DNA from: an uncultured Clostridia bacterium | Lineage (GTDB): Bacteria; Bacillota; Clostridia; UMGS1883 | DNA: 64,000 nt | Direction of reading: 5' to 3' | Assembly: GCA_947629005.1 (NCBI GenBank) | Contig: CANRCD010000006.1 | Coordinates: 38,408-102,407, forward strand | Part shown: piece by piece, positions 44,564 through 55,218 of the stretch | Layout of the letters: each line of letters opens with the position of its first letter | Numbering within the stretch: the stretch's first letter is position 1 | Notes under the pieces: generated by a model | What the model was told of the DNA's origin: nothing | What the model saw: only the letters and a program-made list of their open reading frames with translations | The model's database searches: none | Made by a program: the position numbers and the translations under genes

Positions 44564-45288
44564 ACGTGGACGTTAAGGGCCCTGAGATACTGTTTGAAAT
44601 ACCCGTCTTTGGCGGCATAGGCGTCAGCGAAACCATTGTCAATTCGTGGATAATCATGGCCGTTATCGCGCTTGTCTGCTTCTTTCTGGGGCGAAACCTC
44701 AAGGTGAGGAACCCATCGAAGCGGCAGCTTGTGGCTGAAAAGGCCGTCACGATGATAACCAATCTTGTGACCGACGTAATGGGCGAAAAAAACGCCCGCT
44801 GGGCCCCCTACATCGGTACGCTGCTGATGTTTTCGGCGGTCTCGTCGCTGAGCAGCCTGACGGGCCTCAGGCCTCCCACGGCCGACCTTGCCACGACGCT
44901 CGGCTGGGCGCTGGTGACCTTCGTTATGGTTCAGGCGACAAGCATACGCTGCCACGGCGTGGGCGGCTGGCTCAAGGGCTTCACTCAGCCGATTTTCGTG
45001 ATGACGCCGCTCAACATAATAAGCGAGATAGCGAACCCCATATCTATGGCCTTCCGTCACTTCGGCAACATCGCGTCGGGCCTTGTTATAACCTCGCTTG
45101 TTTACGCGGCTTTGGCCGCGCTCAGCAGCCTCGTGCTCGGCTGGATACCCGTCATCGGGCAGATACCCTTTCTTCAGGTGGGCCTGCCGGCGCTGCTCTC
45201 GATATATTTCGATTTGTTCACAAGCGTGCTTCAGGCATACATTTTCTCAATGCTGACGATGGTTTTCGTCAGCGGCGCGCAGGACTAA
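44560..45288 (+). CDS. atpB: F0 ATP synthase subunit a
   Basis: A 242-aa ion-channel subunit with five or six transmembrane helices. The essential Arg is Arg166 in ISMAFRHFGN, facing the c-ring carboxylate. It forms the two ion half-channels. Length is normal. Confidence 0.95.
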   Translation: MNVDVKGPEILFEIPVFGGIGVSETIVNSWIIMAVIALVCFFLGRNLKVRNPSKRQLVAEKAVTMITNLVTDVMGEKNARWAPYIGTLLMFSAVSSLSSLTGLRPPTADLATTLGWALVTFVMVQATSIRCHGVGGWLKGFTQPIFVMTPLNIISEIANPISMAFRHFGNIASGLVITSLVYAALAALSSLVLGWIPVIGQIPFLQVGLPALLSIYFDLFTSVLQAYIFSMLTMVFVSGAQD

Positions 45289-45340
45289 ACAGTTATCAAT
45301 TTGCCGCGGGACGCGGCTCAAATATCACTTTTGGAGGTAA

Positions 45341-45601
<261 letters not shown>

Positions 45602-45637
45602 TGTCTTCCCTTCCGATTTTGAGAAAGGAGGAAGCTC

Positions 45638-46150
45638 ATGGGTAAGTTTTTGGATTTTGTTTCCATTCCGCCCGACGTCTGGTCGCTGATTTTCACGTGG
45701 TGCAATCTGCTGATACTGTTTTTACTGGTGAAGAAGTTCCTTTTTAAGCCGGTGCAGAACATTCTCAATCAGCGCGACGCCGAGGTTAGGGAGATGTATG
45801 AAAAGGCCGAGGAGGCCGAAAAGAACGCCCAAAGCCTTGAAGCCGAGTACAGCGAAAAGCTGGGCGGCGCCAAGGAGGAGGCCGGCCGCATAATGCAGGA
45901 GGCCACAAAGAGCGCCCGCGCCCGCGGCGATGAAATTGTGGGCGAGGCGCAGGCCAAGGCCGCCGGACTCATCAGTCGGGCCGAGGCGCAGATTGAGCGC
46001 GAGCGCGAGGCCGCCGTGGGCGAGCTGCGCGCGCAGGTGGCCGACATGGCTGTGGCCATCGCCGGCAAGGTCATCGAAAAGGAGATCGACCCCGCCGACC
46101 ACGCCCGCCTCGTGGAGGACTTTCTGAGCGGCGAGGTTGAAAAGCAATGA
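45638..46150 (+). CDS. atpF: F0 ATP synthase subunit b
   Basis: A 170-aa peripheral stalk subunit. One N-terminal membrane helix (residues about 15-35) is followed by a long, highly charged coiled coil. GAAAGGAGG precedes the ATG; the 3' end overlaps atpH by 4 bp. Confidence 0.93.
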   Translation: MGKFLDFVSIPPDVWSLIFTWCNLLILFLLVKKFLFKPVQNILNQRDAEVREMYEKAEEAEKNAQSLEAEYSEKLGGAKEEAGRIMQEATKSARARGDEIVGEAQAKAAGLISRAEAQIEREREAAVGELRAQVADMAVAIAGKVIEKEIDPADHARLVEDFLSGEVEKQ

Positions 46151-46698
46151 GGGAAACGGGCACGATATACGGTAATTCTTTGTTTTCTTTGGCGGCCGAG
46201 GAGGGGAGCAGCACCCTTATCGATTCAAAGCTTGACGCCCTCATCAAGGAGCAGCTGGAGGCCATCGAGGCCGTTCGCGAGGAGGCGGGGGACTTTTTCT
46301 CCATGCTGGACGCGCCGCAGCTTTCCACCGAGGAAAAGCTGGGCATTGCGGACGCCGTTTTCGAGGGCTGCCATCCCTACGTGGTGAACACCGTGAAGCT
46401 GCTGGTTGAAAAGCGCAGCCTTGCCGCCTTCGGCTATTTGGTGAAGGCCTATGTAAAGGCCTATAACAAGGCCCATAACATCGCCGTCGTCACGGCGGTC
46501 ACGGCGGTGGAGCTGAGCTCCGAGGCCGAGGCCTCCCTCACGGCGAAGCTCCGCGCCCGCTTGGGCAAGGAAATAGTCCTCAAAAAAAAGGTGGATCCGT
46601 CCGTCATAGGCGGGGTCACGCTGCGCACCGACGGCCTGCTCATTGACGGCAGCGTCCGCGGCAAGCTTGAGGACATCAAGAAAGAAATTGTTAGGTAG
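46147..46698 (+). CDS. atpH: F1 ATP synthase subunit delta
   Basis: A 183-aa subunit linking the b stalk to the alpha3beta3 head. The helical N-domain (YGNSLFSLAAEE) and the C-terminal signature DPSVIGGVTLRTDGLLIDGSVRGKL are clear. It directly abuts atpA, whose GTG begins right after its stop. Confidence 0.93.
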   Translation: MRETGTIYGNSLFSLAAEEGSSTLIDSKLDALIKEQLEAIEAVREEAGDFFSMLDAPQLSTEEKLGIADAVFEGCHPYVVNTVKLLVEKRSLAAFGYLVKAYVKAYNKAHNIAVVTAVTAVELSSEAEASLTAKLRARLGKEIVLKKKVDPSVIGGVTLRTDGLLIDGSVRGKLEDIKKEIVR

Positions 46699-48222
46699 GT
46701 GAACAAATTGGAGCTCAAGCCTGATGAAATAAGCAAAATCATAAAGGACAGGATAAAGAACTATTCGGGTAAGGTCGAGCAGAAGGAGACCGGCTACGTT
46801 ATCGAGGTGGGCGACGGCATTGCCAAGGTACACGGGCTGGAAAACTGCATGGCCAACGAGCTTGTGGAGTTTGAGAACGGCGAGTACGCCATGGCTCTCA
46901 ACCTCGAGGAGACCGTCGTCAGCCTTGTTATTCTGGGCAGCGACGAGGGTATTCGCGAGGGCAGCGTCGTCAAGCGCACGGGCCGCGTTGTGAGCGTCCC
47001 CGTGGGAGAAGCCCTGATTGGACGCGTAGTGAACGCGCTGGGCCATCCGGTGGACGGCAAGGGCCCCGTAAACGCGGCGGAGACACGCCCCATAGAAAGT
47101 CCGGCTCCCGGCATAATCGAAAGAAAGAGCGTCAGCGTTCCGTTACAGACGGGCATTAAGGCCATTGACGCCATGATACCCATAGGACGCGGCCAGCGCG
47201 AGCTCATAATCGGCGACCGCCAGACAGGCAAGACGACTATAGGCATAGACACCATCATAAACCAGAAGGGCAAGGACGTTATATGCATCTATGTGGCTAT
47301 CGGCCAGAAAAATTCAACCGTGGCCCAGATGGTCGATACGCTCCAAAAGAGCGGCGCGATGGACTACACAATCGTCGTTTCCGCCACCGCCGGCGAGCTC
47401 AGCCCCCTTCAGTATATAGCTCCCTACGCGGGCTGCGCCATGGGCGAGTATTTCATGTATAAGGGCAGGGACGTACTCGTCGTTTATGACGACCTCAGCA
47501 AGCACGCGGTGGCATACCGTGCGCTGTCGCTGCTCATCCGCCGCCCCCCGGGACGCGAGGCCTACCCCGGCGACGTGTTCTATCTGCACTCCCGTCTGCT
47601 GGAGCGTGCGGCCCGCCTTTCGCCCGAGTGCGGAGGCGGCAGCCTGACGGCCCTTCCAATAATCGAAACTCAGGCCGGAGACGTTTCGGCTTATATCCCC
47701 ACAAACGTCATTTCAATCACCGACGGCCAGATCTTCCTTGAAACCGAGCTTTTCCACAGCGGCGTAATGCCCGCCGTGAACCCCGGCATAAGCGTCAGCC
47801 GCGTCGGCGGCAACGCTCAGCTCAAGGCCATGAAGAAGGTGGCCGGCACTCTTAAGCTGGCCTACGCCCAGTACCGAGAGCTCCAAGCCTTCGCGCAGTT
47901 CGGCTCCGACCTTGACGCAGACACCAAGGCCCGCCTCGATCAGGGCGCAAGAATAGTGGAGGTGCTCAAGCAGGACCGCAACTCTCCCGTTTCGGTGGAA
48001 AATCAGGTGCTCATTATCTACGCCGTGACCGAGGGATACCTTGAGCCGGTGGCCGTTGAGGACATACGCGATTTCGAGCGCGAGCTCTTCGAGTACGCCG
48101 CCTCGACATATCCCGATATATATAAGAACATCGCCGAGACCGGCGCGCTCAGCCCAGAAACCGAGGAAATGATGAAGGCGGCCATAACAGAGTGCCGCGA
48201 AAAGTTCCTTAAAGCGAGGTAA
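46699..48222 (+). CDS. atpA: F1 ATP synthase subunit alpha
   Basis: A 507-aa non-catalytic nucleotide-binding subunit. The P-loop GDRQTGKTT is at residues 172-180, and the arginine finger region is in [32 protein letters not shown] start with TAGGTAGG nearby, immediately after the atpH stop. Confidence 0.97.
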   Translation: MNKLELKPDEISKIIKDRIKNYSGKVEQKETGYVIEVGDGIAKVHGLENCMANELVEFENGEYAMALNLEETVVSLVILGSDEGIREGSVVKRTGRVVSVPVGEALIGRVVNALGHPVDGKGPVNAAETRPIESPAPGIIERKSVSVPLQTGIKAIDAMIPIGRGQRELIIGDRQTGKTTIGIDTIINQKGKDVICIYVAIGQKNSTVAQMVDTLQKSGAMDYTIVVSATAGELSPLQYIAPYAGCAMGEYFMYKGRDVLVVYDDLSKHAVAYRALSLLIRRPPGREAYPGDVFYLHSRLLERAARLSPECGGGSLTALPIIETQAGDVSAYIPTNVISITDGQIFLETELFHSGVMPAVNPGISVSRVGGNAQLKAMKKVAGTLKLAYAQYRELQAFAQFGSDLDADTKARLDQGARIVEVLKQDRNSPVSVENQVLIIYAVTEGYLEPVAVEDIRDFERELFEYAASTYPDIYKNIAETGALSPETEEMMKAAITECREKFLKAR

Positions 48223-48227
48223 GCGCT

Positions 48228-49061
48228 ATGGCAGAGTCGATGAAGGCCATAAAAAGCCGCATAAAAAGCGTTGAAAATACCCGCCAGATAACCAAGGCCA
48301 TGGAGCTTGTGGCAACCGGCAAGCTGCGCCACGCCAAGGAGCGTATCGAGCACAGCCGTCCGTTTTTTGAACTGCTCAAGGGAACGCTAGAGGACATCGA
48401 GGCCGGAAACCGAGACTTTTCCTCCCCCTTTACAAGGCCCGCCGCGGGCGGACGCACCTGCCGCATAGTTATCGCGGGCGACCGCGGTCTGGCCGGAGGC
48501 TACAACAGCAATCTGTTTAAGGCCGCCGCCGCCGAGGAGGGCGACCTCATCCTCCCCATAGGCCGCAAGGCCGTGGAGCTTTACCGCCGCAGGGGCTTTG
48601 AAATCCTCAGCGACGAATACGCCGTGGCCGAGGACGTCTCCGTGGGAAGCTGCGGCGCTATCGGCGAGGAACTGGCCAAGGCCTTCCTGCGGGGGGACTT
48701 CGACCGGCTTACAATAAGCTATACCTCGTATATCAACGTGCTGACGCAGGCCCCCGCCTCAATGGAGGTCCTGCCCATAGTCTCGGGAAAGGGCGAACGC
48801 GCCAAGGGCGGGCTCATCATCTACGAGCCGTCCGCCGAGGCCGTGTTCAACAGCATAGTGCCCCAGTATATCAGCGGCATAGTCTATGGCGCGCTTTGTG
48901 AGTCCGTAGCCTCGGAGCTCAGCGCACGCCGCGCCGCCATGGAGGCCGCCAACAAGAATGCCGACGAGATGATCTCCGGCCTGAGCCTTAGGTATAACCG
49001 TGCCCGACAGGCCTCCATAACGCAGGAGATAACCGAAATTGTCGCCGGCAGCGAGGCATAG
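48228..49061 (+). CDS. atpG: F1 ATP synthase subunit gamma
   Basis: A 277-aa central rotor shaft. The N-terminal helix KAIKSRIKSVENTRQITKAM and the C-terminal helix RYNRARQASITQEITEIVAG pair as the coiled-coil axle. Located 5 nt after atpA. Confidence 0.95.
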   Translation: MAESMKAIKSRIKSVENTRQITKAMELVATGKLRHAKERIEHSRPFFELLKGTLEDIEAGNRDFSSPFTRPAAGGRTCRIVIAGDRGLAGGYNSNLFKAAAAEEGDLILPIGRKAVELYRRRGFEILSDEYAVAEDVSVGSCGAIGEELAKAFLRGDFDRLTISYTSYINVLTQAPASMEVLPIVSGKGERAKGGLIIYEPSAEAVFNSIVPQYISGIVYGALCESVASELSARRAAMEAANKNADEMISGLSLRYNRARQASITQEITEIVAGSEA

Positions 49062-50480
<1,419 letters not shown>

Positions 50481-50509
50481 ATTTCCCGTTCCCGAAGGGA
50501 GTTTTTGAG

Positions 50510-50911
50510 ATGAATTTCCAGCTTCAGATAGCCACCCCCGACGGCCTTGTTTTTGACGGCGAGGCCGAGCGCGTTGTAACGCGCACCACCGAGGGCGACG
50601 TGGGTATTCTGGCCCGCCACAGCGACTATGTGGCTCCGTTGGACGTGGGCAAAACCCGCGTCCGCCTGCCCGACGGCAGCGAGCGGCTGGGCTCCTCCAA
50701 CCGCGGGATGATAAGCGTCAGCGGAGGAGTGGTGCGCATTGTGGCCGTGACATTCGAATGGGCCGACGAGATTGACGTCGAGCGCGCCAAGCGCGCTGCC
50801 GAAAAGGCGCGCGAGCGCATCAGCCGACAAAGAACCGACCGCGAGCTGCGATTGGCGGAGTATAAGCTCAAGCGCGCTCTTAACCGCATAGACGTGTATA
50901 ACAACAGATAA
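50510..50911 (+). CDS. atpC: F1 ATP synthase subunit epsilon
   Basis: A 133-aa subunit with an N-terminal beta sandwich (TPDGLVFDGEAERVV, EGDVGILARHSDYVAPL) and a C-terminal helical hairpin (ERAKRAAEKARERI) that can inhibit ATP hydrolysis. Last gene of the operon. Confidence 0.95.
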   Translation: MNFQLQIATPDGLVFDGEAERVVTRTTEGDVGILARHSDYVAPLDVGKTRVRLPDGSERLGSSNRGMISVSGGVVRIVAVTFEWADEIDVERAKRAAEKARERISRQRTDRELRLAEYKLKRALNRIDVYNNR

Positions 50912-50940
50912 CCGCCGTCCGGCGCGTTTTCCGGACGGCC

Positions 50941-50980
50941 GCATGAAATTCCGGGCAGACCCCGGAATTTCATGCTTTTT
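50941..50980 (+). terminator. ATP synthase operon terminator
   Basis: GCATGAAATTCCGGG and CCCGGAATTTCATGC (15-bp stem, 5-nt loop) followed by TTTTT. A second hairpin (CCGTCCGG/CCGGACGG, 50915-50938) precedes it. Confidence 0.9.
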
Positions 50981-51072
50981 GACGGGAATAGTTTTACGTT
51001 GAAAATAAGCCGACAGGCAAAGGATGCTCCCTTATAATTGGGCGGGGAGCGCCTTATTCACTACGAAAATCA

Positions 51073-51141
51073 GTTAGTATACTAACATTATTAATAAATT
51101 GTTCACAGTCTTGCAATAGTACGACAACAAAACGGTATTAT
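51073..51141 (+). promoter_or_regulatory. Promoter region with operator-like palindrome, exporter operon
   Basis: GTTAGTATACTAAC (51073-51086) is a perfect 14-bp palindrome. It is followed by TTGCAA (51111-51116), a long 19-nt spacer and TATTAT (51136-51141). The palindrome suggests a dimeric regulator bound upstream; the long spacer is like that of activator-dependent promoters. GGGAGG precedes the start codon at 51178. Confidence 0.5.
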
Positions 51142-51177
51142 CATAGGATTTGTAAATTTCAACGGGAGGTACATATT

Positions 51178-53316
51178 ATGGCGGAAAACGAAACCAACGC
51201 TCCCGCTCCGGCGGAGGCTCCGGCTATGCCGAGCAAACTGAAAAAGAAAAGAAAAAAGATGAACAAATGGGTCAAGCGCGGAATAGCTCTTGGCCTTGTG
51301 GCCGTAGTGGCCGGCGGAGCGGTAATCTACAACAGGAGCAAAAAGGCCAAGGAGGCCGAATCCGAGGCCACCTCGGAAACTTCTGTGGTGACCCGAGGCG
51401 ACATAACCGTCAAAATAACCGGCTCGGGAACGGTGACGGCCATTGATGAGTACAACATAGTTCCCACGGTGAACGGCGATATCAAGCAGGACTTCTTTTC
51501 CGAGGGCGACTATGTGAACGAGGGCGACGTTCTGTATAAGTTCGACAGCACCGTGGCCGACAACGCCATCAAAACTGCCGAAAACCAGATAAAAACCGTG
51601 AGAAACAGCGTCACCTCGGCAAGCAACAATATTGACAGCGCAAGGACGAACCTGCAAAACAGGGCCGACGCAGTGGCCAAGGCTCAGGAGAATATCGACA
51701 AGCTGACGATTTACGCCAACTCTACCGGCAAGGTCAGCGGGCTCAATCTCACCGTCGGCAACGACGCCGGCGGCAATATTTGCACGATAACCGATACGAG
51801 CACTCAGCTTGTCAAGGTTCCCTTTAACGCGGCCCAGTTCGCGAAGATAGCCGTGGGTGATTCCGTCACCTTGAGTATTGAAAAATACATGACGACTGCC
51901 TCGGGTACGGTGCAGCGCAAGTACAGCGCGGCAGGAACAGGCAGCGACGGCAGCGTGGTTTACGACGTTGAGATACTCGTCGGCGGCGGGGTGGAGCTGC
52001 CCGAGGGCACTATTGTCACAGCCAATGTGCACACCTCCACGGGCGACTGCCAGTCATCCTCGGCGGGCAGTGTGTTTTACCCCGACCCAACGGCCGTCAA
52101 CGCCGAGGTGCAGGGCAAGGTTCAGAGGGTGAACGTCAAGAACGGCGACTGGGTAATGAAGGGAGCCGTTATCGCGCAGCTTGAGAGCAGCGCTCTTCAG
52201 GACGCCCTCAAAACCGCCCGTCAGGACTACACTAACGCCCAGACGCAGCTTGAGGAGGCGCAGAACAATTACCAGAACGCCCTTACAAATCTGGAGAACG
52301 CCGAATCTAACCTTGAGGACCGCCAGAATGACGCCGACGATTACACCATCACCGCGCCTATCAGCGGCGTGGTGCTCAGCAAGGACTACAAGGCCGGCGA
52401 CACCATCTACGGCCAAAATTCCACCACCCTTATGGTAATTGCCGACATGAGCAAAATGAAGTTTACCATAAGCGTTGACGAGCTGGATATCGCCTCCATC
52501 GCCCTTGGGCAGGAGGTTGAGGTCACAAGCGACGCGTTGGAGGGCGTGGAGCTGGTGGGTCATATAACCAATATTTCCCAAAAGGGCAATTCCCAGAACG
52601 GCGTTACCAACTATCCCGTCGAGGTGACTATCGACGAGCCCGGCGAGCTGATGAGCGGAATGAACGTCAGCGCGGAGATCATCGTAGCCGAGGCAAAGAA
52701 TGCGCTCCGCGTGCCGGTTTCCGCAGTGAACTACTTCGACGGCAAGAGATATGTCACCGTAGTGGGCGAGCTTAAGGGCGCTTCCGGCGGCCGCGCAGGC
52801 AGCCGCGGCGATGGCGGCGAGGAAAAAGCGGACGCTATTCCCGATGGCGAAATGCCGGCCGAGGCCCCCGAGGGTGAAGCCGCAGAGAGCACACCCAGAG
52901 GAGAGCGCTCGGAAGGTGCTCGCGGGAACGGGTCTGATTCCGAACCCGCTACGGGCGGCGCTCCCGCCTCAGATTCCGAGGAAGGGCGGTCCGAAGGCGG
53001 CGCTCCCGTCGGCGCGGTCGCCATGGGCGGCGTAAGCGGCGGCCGCGGCTCTGGCAGCTCCGACGGGAGCAAGCGCGACCGCTCCGAGCCCGAGATAACT
53101 CTCTTTGACGAGGAGCAGCGCGTGGAGGTCACCGTGGGCGTCAGCGACGGCGACTATTACGAGATACTCAGCGGCCTCGAGGAGGGGCAGGTAGTCCATG
53201 ACGAGGGCTCGTCAAGTGACGGAGGCTTTAACTTCGGCATGATGATGGGCGGCGGCATGGGCGGCGGCCCCGGCGGAGGCGGCCCGGGAGGCGGCGGCCC
53301 CCGAGGAGGAAGATAA
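51178..53316 (+). CDS. MacA/YknX-like membrane-fusion (adaptor) protein, enlarged
   Basis: A 712-aa exported adaptor of an ABC exporter. After a charged N-terminus there is one membrane helix (residues about 34-51). Two lipoyl-like half-motifs follow (VPTVNGDIKQDFFSEGDYVN near 100 and VQGKVQRVNVKNGDWVMKG near 308), with coiled coils after each, then a beta-barrel region. Residues about 530-640 are a low-complexity Gly/Ser/Glu/Arg segment, and the last 30 residues are almost all Gly, Pro and Met. The usual family length is 370-450 aa, so the core is duplicated or extended. It is directly followed by the ATPase gene. Confidence 0.85.
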   Translation: MAENETNAPAPAEAPAMPSKLKKKRKKMNKWVKRGIALGLVAVVAGGAVIYNRSKKAKEAESEATSETSVVTRGDITVKITGSGTVTAIDEYNIVPTVNGDIKQDFFSEGDYVNEGDVLYKFDSTVADNAIKTAENQIKTVRNSVTSASNNIDSARTNLQNRADAVAKAQENIDKLTIYANSTGKVSGLNLTVGNDAGGNICTITDTSTQLVKVPFNAAQFAKIAVGDSVTLSIEKYMTTASGTVQRKYSAAGTGSDGSVVYDVEILVGGGVELPEGTIVTANVHTSTGDCQSSSAGSVFYPDPTAVNAEVQGKVQRVNVKNGDWVMKGAVIAQLESSALQDALKTARQDYTNAQTQLEEAQNNYQNALTNLENAESNLEDRQNDADDYTITAPISGVVLSKDYKAGDTIYGQNSTTLMVIADMSKMKFTISVDELDIASIALGQEVEVTSDALEGVELVGHITNISQKGNSQNGVTNYPVEVTIDEPGELMSGMNVSAEIIVAEAKNALRVPVSAVNYFDGKRYVTVVGELKGASGGRAGSRGDGGEEKADAIPDGEMPAEAPEGEAAESTPRGERSEGARGNGSDSEPATGGAPASDSEEGRSEGGAPVGAVAMGGVSGGRGSGSSDGSKRDRSEPEITLFDEEQRVEVTVGVSDGDYYEILSGLEEGQVVHDEGSSSDGGFNFGMMMGGGMGGGPGGGGPGGGGPRGGR

Positions 53317-54009
53317 ATGATAAGAATCAAGGATATGTACAAGATATACACCATGGGCGACGTGGAGGTGCGCGCGCTGAACGGCATAACTCTGCACATC
53401 AAGCCCAAAGAGTTTGTATCCATCATCGGTCCCTCGGGCAGCGGCAAGTCCACGCTTATGAACATGATAGGCTGCCTCGACACCGCCACCAGCGGCGAGT
53501 ATCTCATCGACGGCATACCCGTCGAAAATATGAGCGAGGACGACCTCGCCGTGCTCCGCAACGAAAAAATCGGCTTCATCTTTCAGGGCTACAACCTGCT
53601 TCCCAAGCTGACAGCCCTTGAAAACGTGGAGCTTCCCCTTATATACCGCGGCATAAACCCCGCGCGCCGGCGCGAGCTGGCCGAGGCCGCCCTCGCTAGG
53701 GTGGGCATGGAGAGCCGCATGAACCACAAGCCAAAGGAGCTTTCCGGCGGTCAGCAGCAGAGAGTGGCGATAGCCCGTGCGCTCAGCAACAAGCCCTCGC
53801 TGATTTTGGCCGACGAGCCCACCGGCGCGCTGGATTCAAAGACCGGCATTGAGGTGCTCGAAATGATGAAGGACATCCACAAGGAGGGCAACACCGTGGT
53901 GCTCATTACCCACGACAGCAAAATCGCTGCCCATGCCGAGCGCATCGTCACCATATCCGACGGCAAGATCACCGGAGACACCACCTCTAAGGAGGGAATA
54001 GAGGCATGA
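53317..54009 (+). CDS. ABC exporter ATP-binding protein (MacB-N/YknY/LolD-like)
   Basis: A 230-aa ATPase. Walker A is GPSGSGKSTLMN, the signature LSGGQQQRVAIARAL and Walker B LILADEPTGALD, typical of the MacB/LolD family. Its ATG follows the adaptor stop directly, and its end overlaps the permease gene by 4 bp. Confidence 0.95.
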   Translation: MIRIKDMYKIYTMGDVEVRALNGITLHIKPKEFVSIIGPSGSGKSTLMNMIGCLDTATSGEYLIDGIPVENMSEDDLAVLRNEKIGFIFQGYNLLPKLTALENVELPLIYRGINPARRRELAEAALARVGMESRMNHKPKELSGGQQQRVAIARALSNKPSLILADEPTGALDSKTGIEVLEMMKDIHKEGNTVVLITHDSKIAAHAERIVTISDGKITGDTTSKEGIEA

Positions 54010-55199
54010 ATGTGTTCATGGCGTTCAAAATGGCCATTGAGAGCATCCGATCCTCGAAGATACGCTCCCTTCTCACTATGCTGGGCGTCATCATCGGTGT
54101 GGCAGCGGTAATAATTCTTGTGAACATCGTCACGGCGGCCACGCTTTCAATGCGCACAGAGCTTGAGAGCATGGGCACGAACCTGATACAGGTAAGCATC
54201 AGCCGCGGCGGCTGGGGGCAGACGCGCAGCGTCAGCCTTAAGGAGATAGAAGAGCTGGCCGAGGAAAATTCCGATATTATAAGCGCCGTTTCGCCCGTGG
54301 TCACGAGCATGGGCACTATAAAATACGGCACAAATAACGTCAACACCTCCATAACCGGCGTAAGCGAAACCTATGCCGATATCCGCAGCCTTGAGATGGA
54401 GGAGGGGCGCTTTGTCTCCGAATCCGATATCGAGAGCCGCAGCAATGTGGTCGTCATCGGCGAATACATACGCAAGGAGCTTTTCGGCGCCGAAAGCCCG
54501 ATCGGCCAGACGGTCAAGATAAACAACGAAAAATTCACCGTAGTGGGGCTTCTTAAGGCCAAGTCTACCAACGCCTCCGCCGGAGGCGAGGACGACGTAA
54601 TGCTTCTGCCGTACAGCAGGGCCACCCGCCTTATCCGTAACGCAAATATAAACAGCTTTATGGTTTCGGCGGTGAGCTCCGACTATATGACCGAGGCCAC
54701 CGAGGCCATCGAGGACTTCCTATATAAAAAATTCAAAAACGACGACTACTATAACGTGCTCAACACGGCCGAGCTCATTGATACCATTGACGACGCTCTC
54801 AGCGTCATGAGTCTGCTGATGGCGGGCATCGCCGGCATTTCGCTGGTGGTCGGCGGAATTGGGATCATGAACATAATGCTCGTCACCGTTTCCGAGCGTA
54901 CCCGCGAGATAGGCATAAGAAAGGCCATCGGCGCGCGGCGCGCCAGCATTATAACCCAGTTCCTCATCGAGTCGGCTGTAATAAGCTGCCTCGGAGGTCT
55001 TATCGGAATTGTGTTGGGCGTCGTGGGGAGCTACTTCGTGTGCCGAGCAATGGATATGGGCGCCGTGCCTCTAACTGAGCAGACCACGGTCATCCTCGGC
55101 TCCTTTGCTTTCTCGGCCATAATAGGCATCTTCTTCGGCCTTTATCCGGCCAACAAGGCTGCCAAGCTGAACCCCATCGACGCGCTCAGAACGGAATAA
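54006..55199 (+). CDS. MacB/YknZ-like ABC permease (FtsX domain)
   Basis: A 397-aa permease with the MacB topology: one N-terminal membrane helix (LLTMLGVIIGVAAVIILV), a large extracellular MacB-core domain (residues about 50-270), and three C-terminal helices with the FtsX motif VSERTREIGIRKAIGARR. With the adaptor it forms a mechanotransmission-type exporter of peptides, lipoproteins or drugs. Substrate unknown. Confidence 0.93.
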   Translation: MNVFMAFKMAIESIRSSKIRSLLTMLGVIIGVAAVIILVNIVTAATLSMRTELESMGTNLIQVSISRGGWGQTRSVSLKEIEELAEENSDIISAVSPVVTSMGTIKYGTNNVNTSITGVSETYADIRSLEMEEGRFVSESDIESRSNVVVIGEYIRKELFGAESPIGQTVKINNEKFTVVGLLKAKSTNASAGGEDDVMLLPYSRATRLIRNANINSFMVSAVSSDYMTEATEAIEDFLYKKFKNDDYYNVLNTAELIDTIDDALSVMSLLMAGIAGISLVVGGIGIMNIMLVTVSERTREIGIRKAIGARRASIITQFLIESAVISCLGGLIGIVLGVVGSYFVCRAMDMGAVPLTEQTTVILGSFAFSAIIGIFFGLYPANKAAKLNPIDALRTE

Positions 55200-55218
55200 A
55201 CTCTGGGAGGTTATTGAA

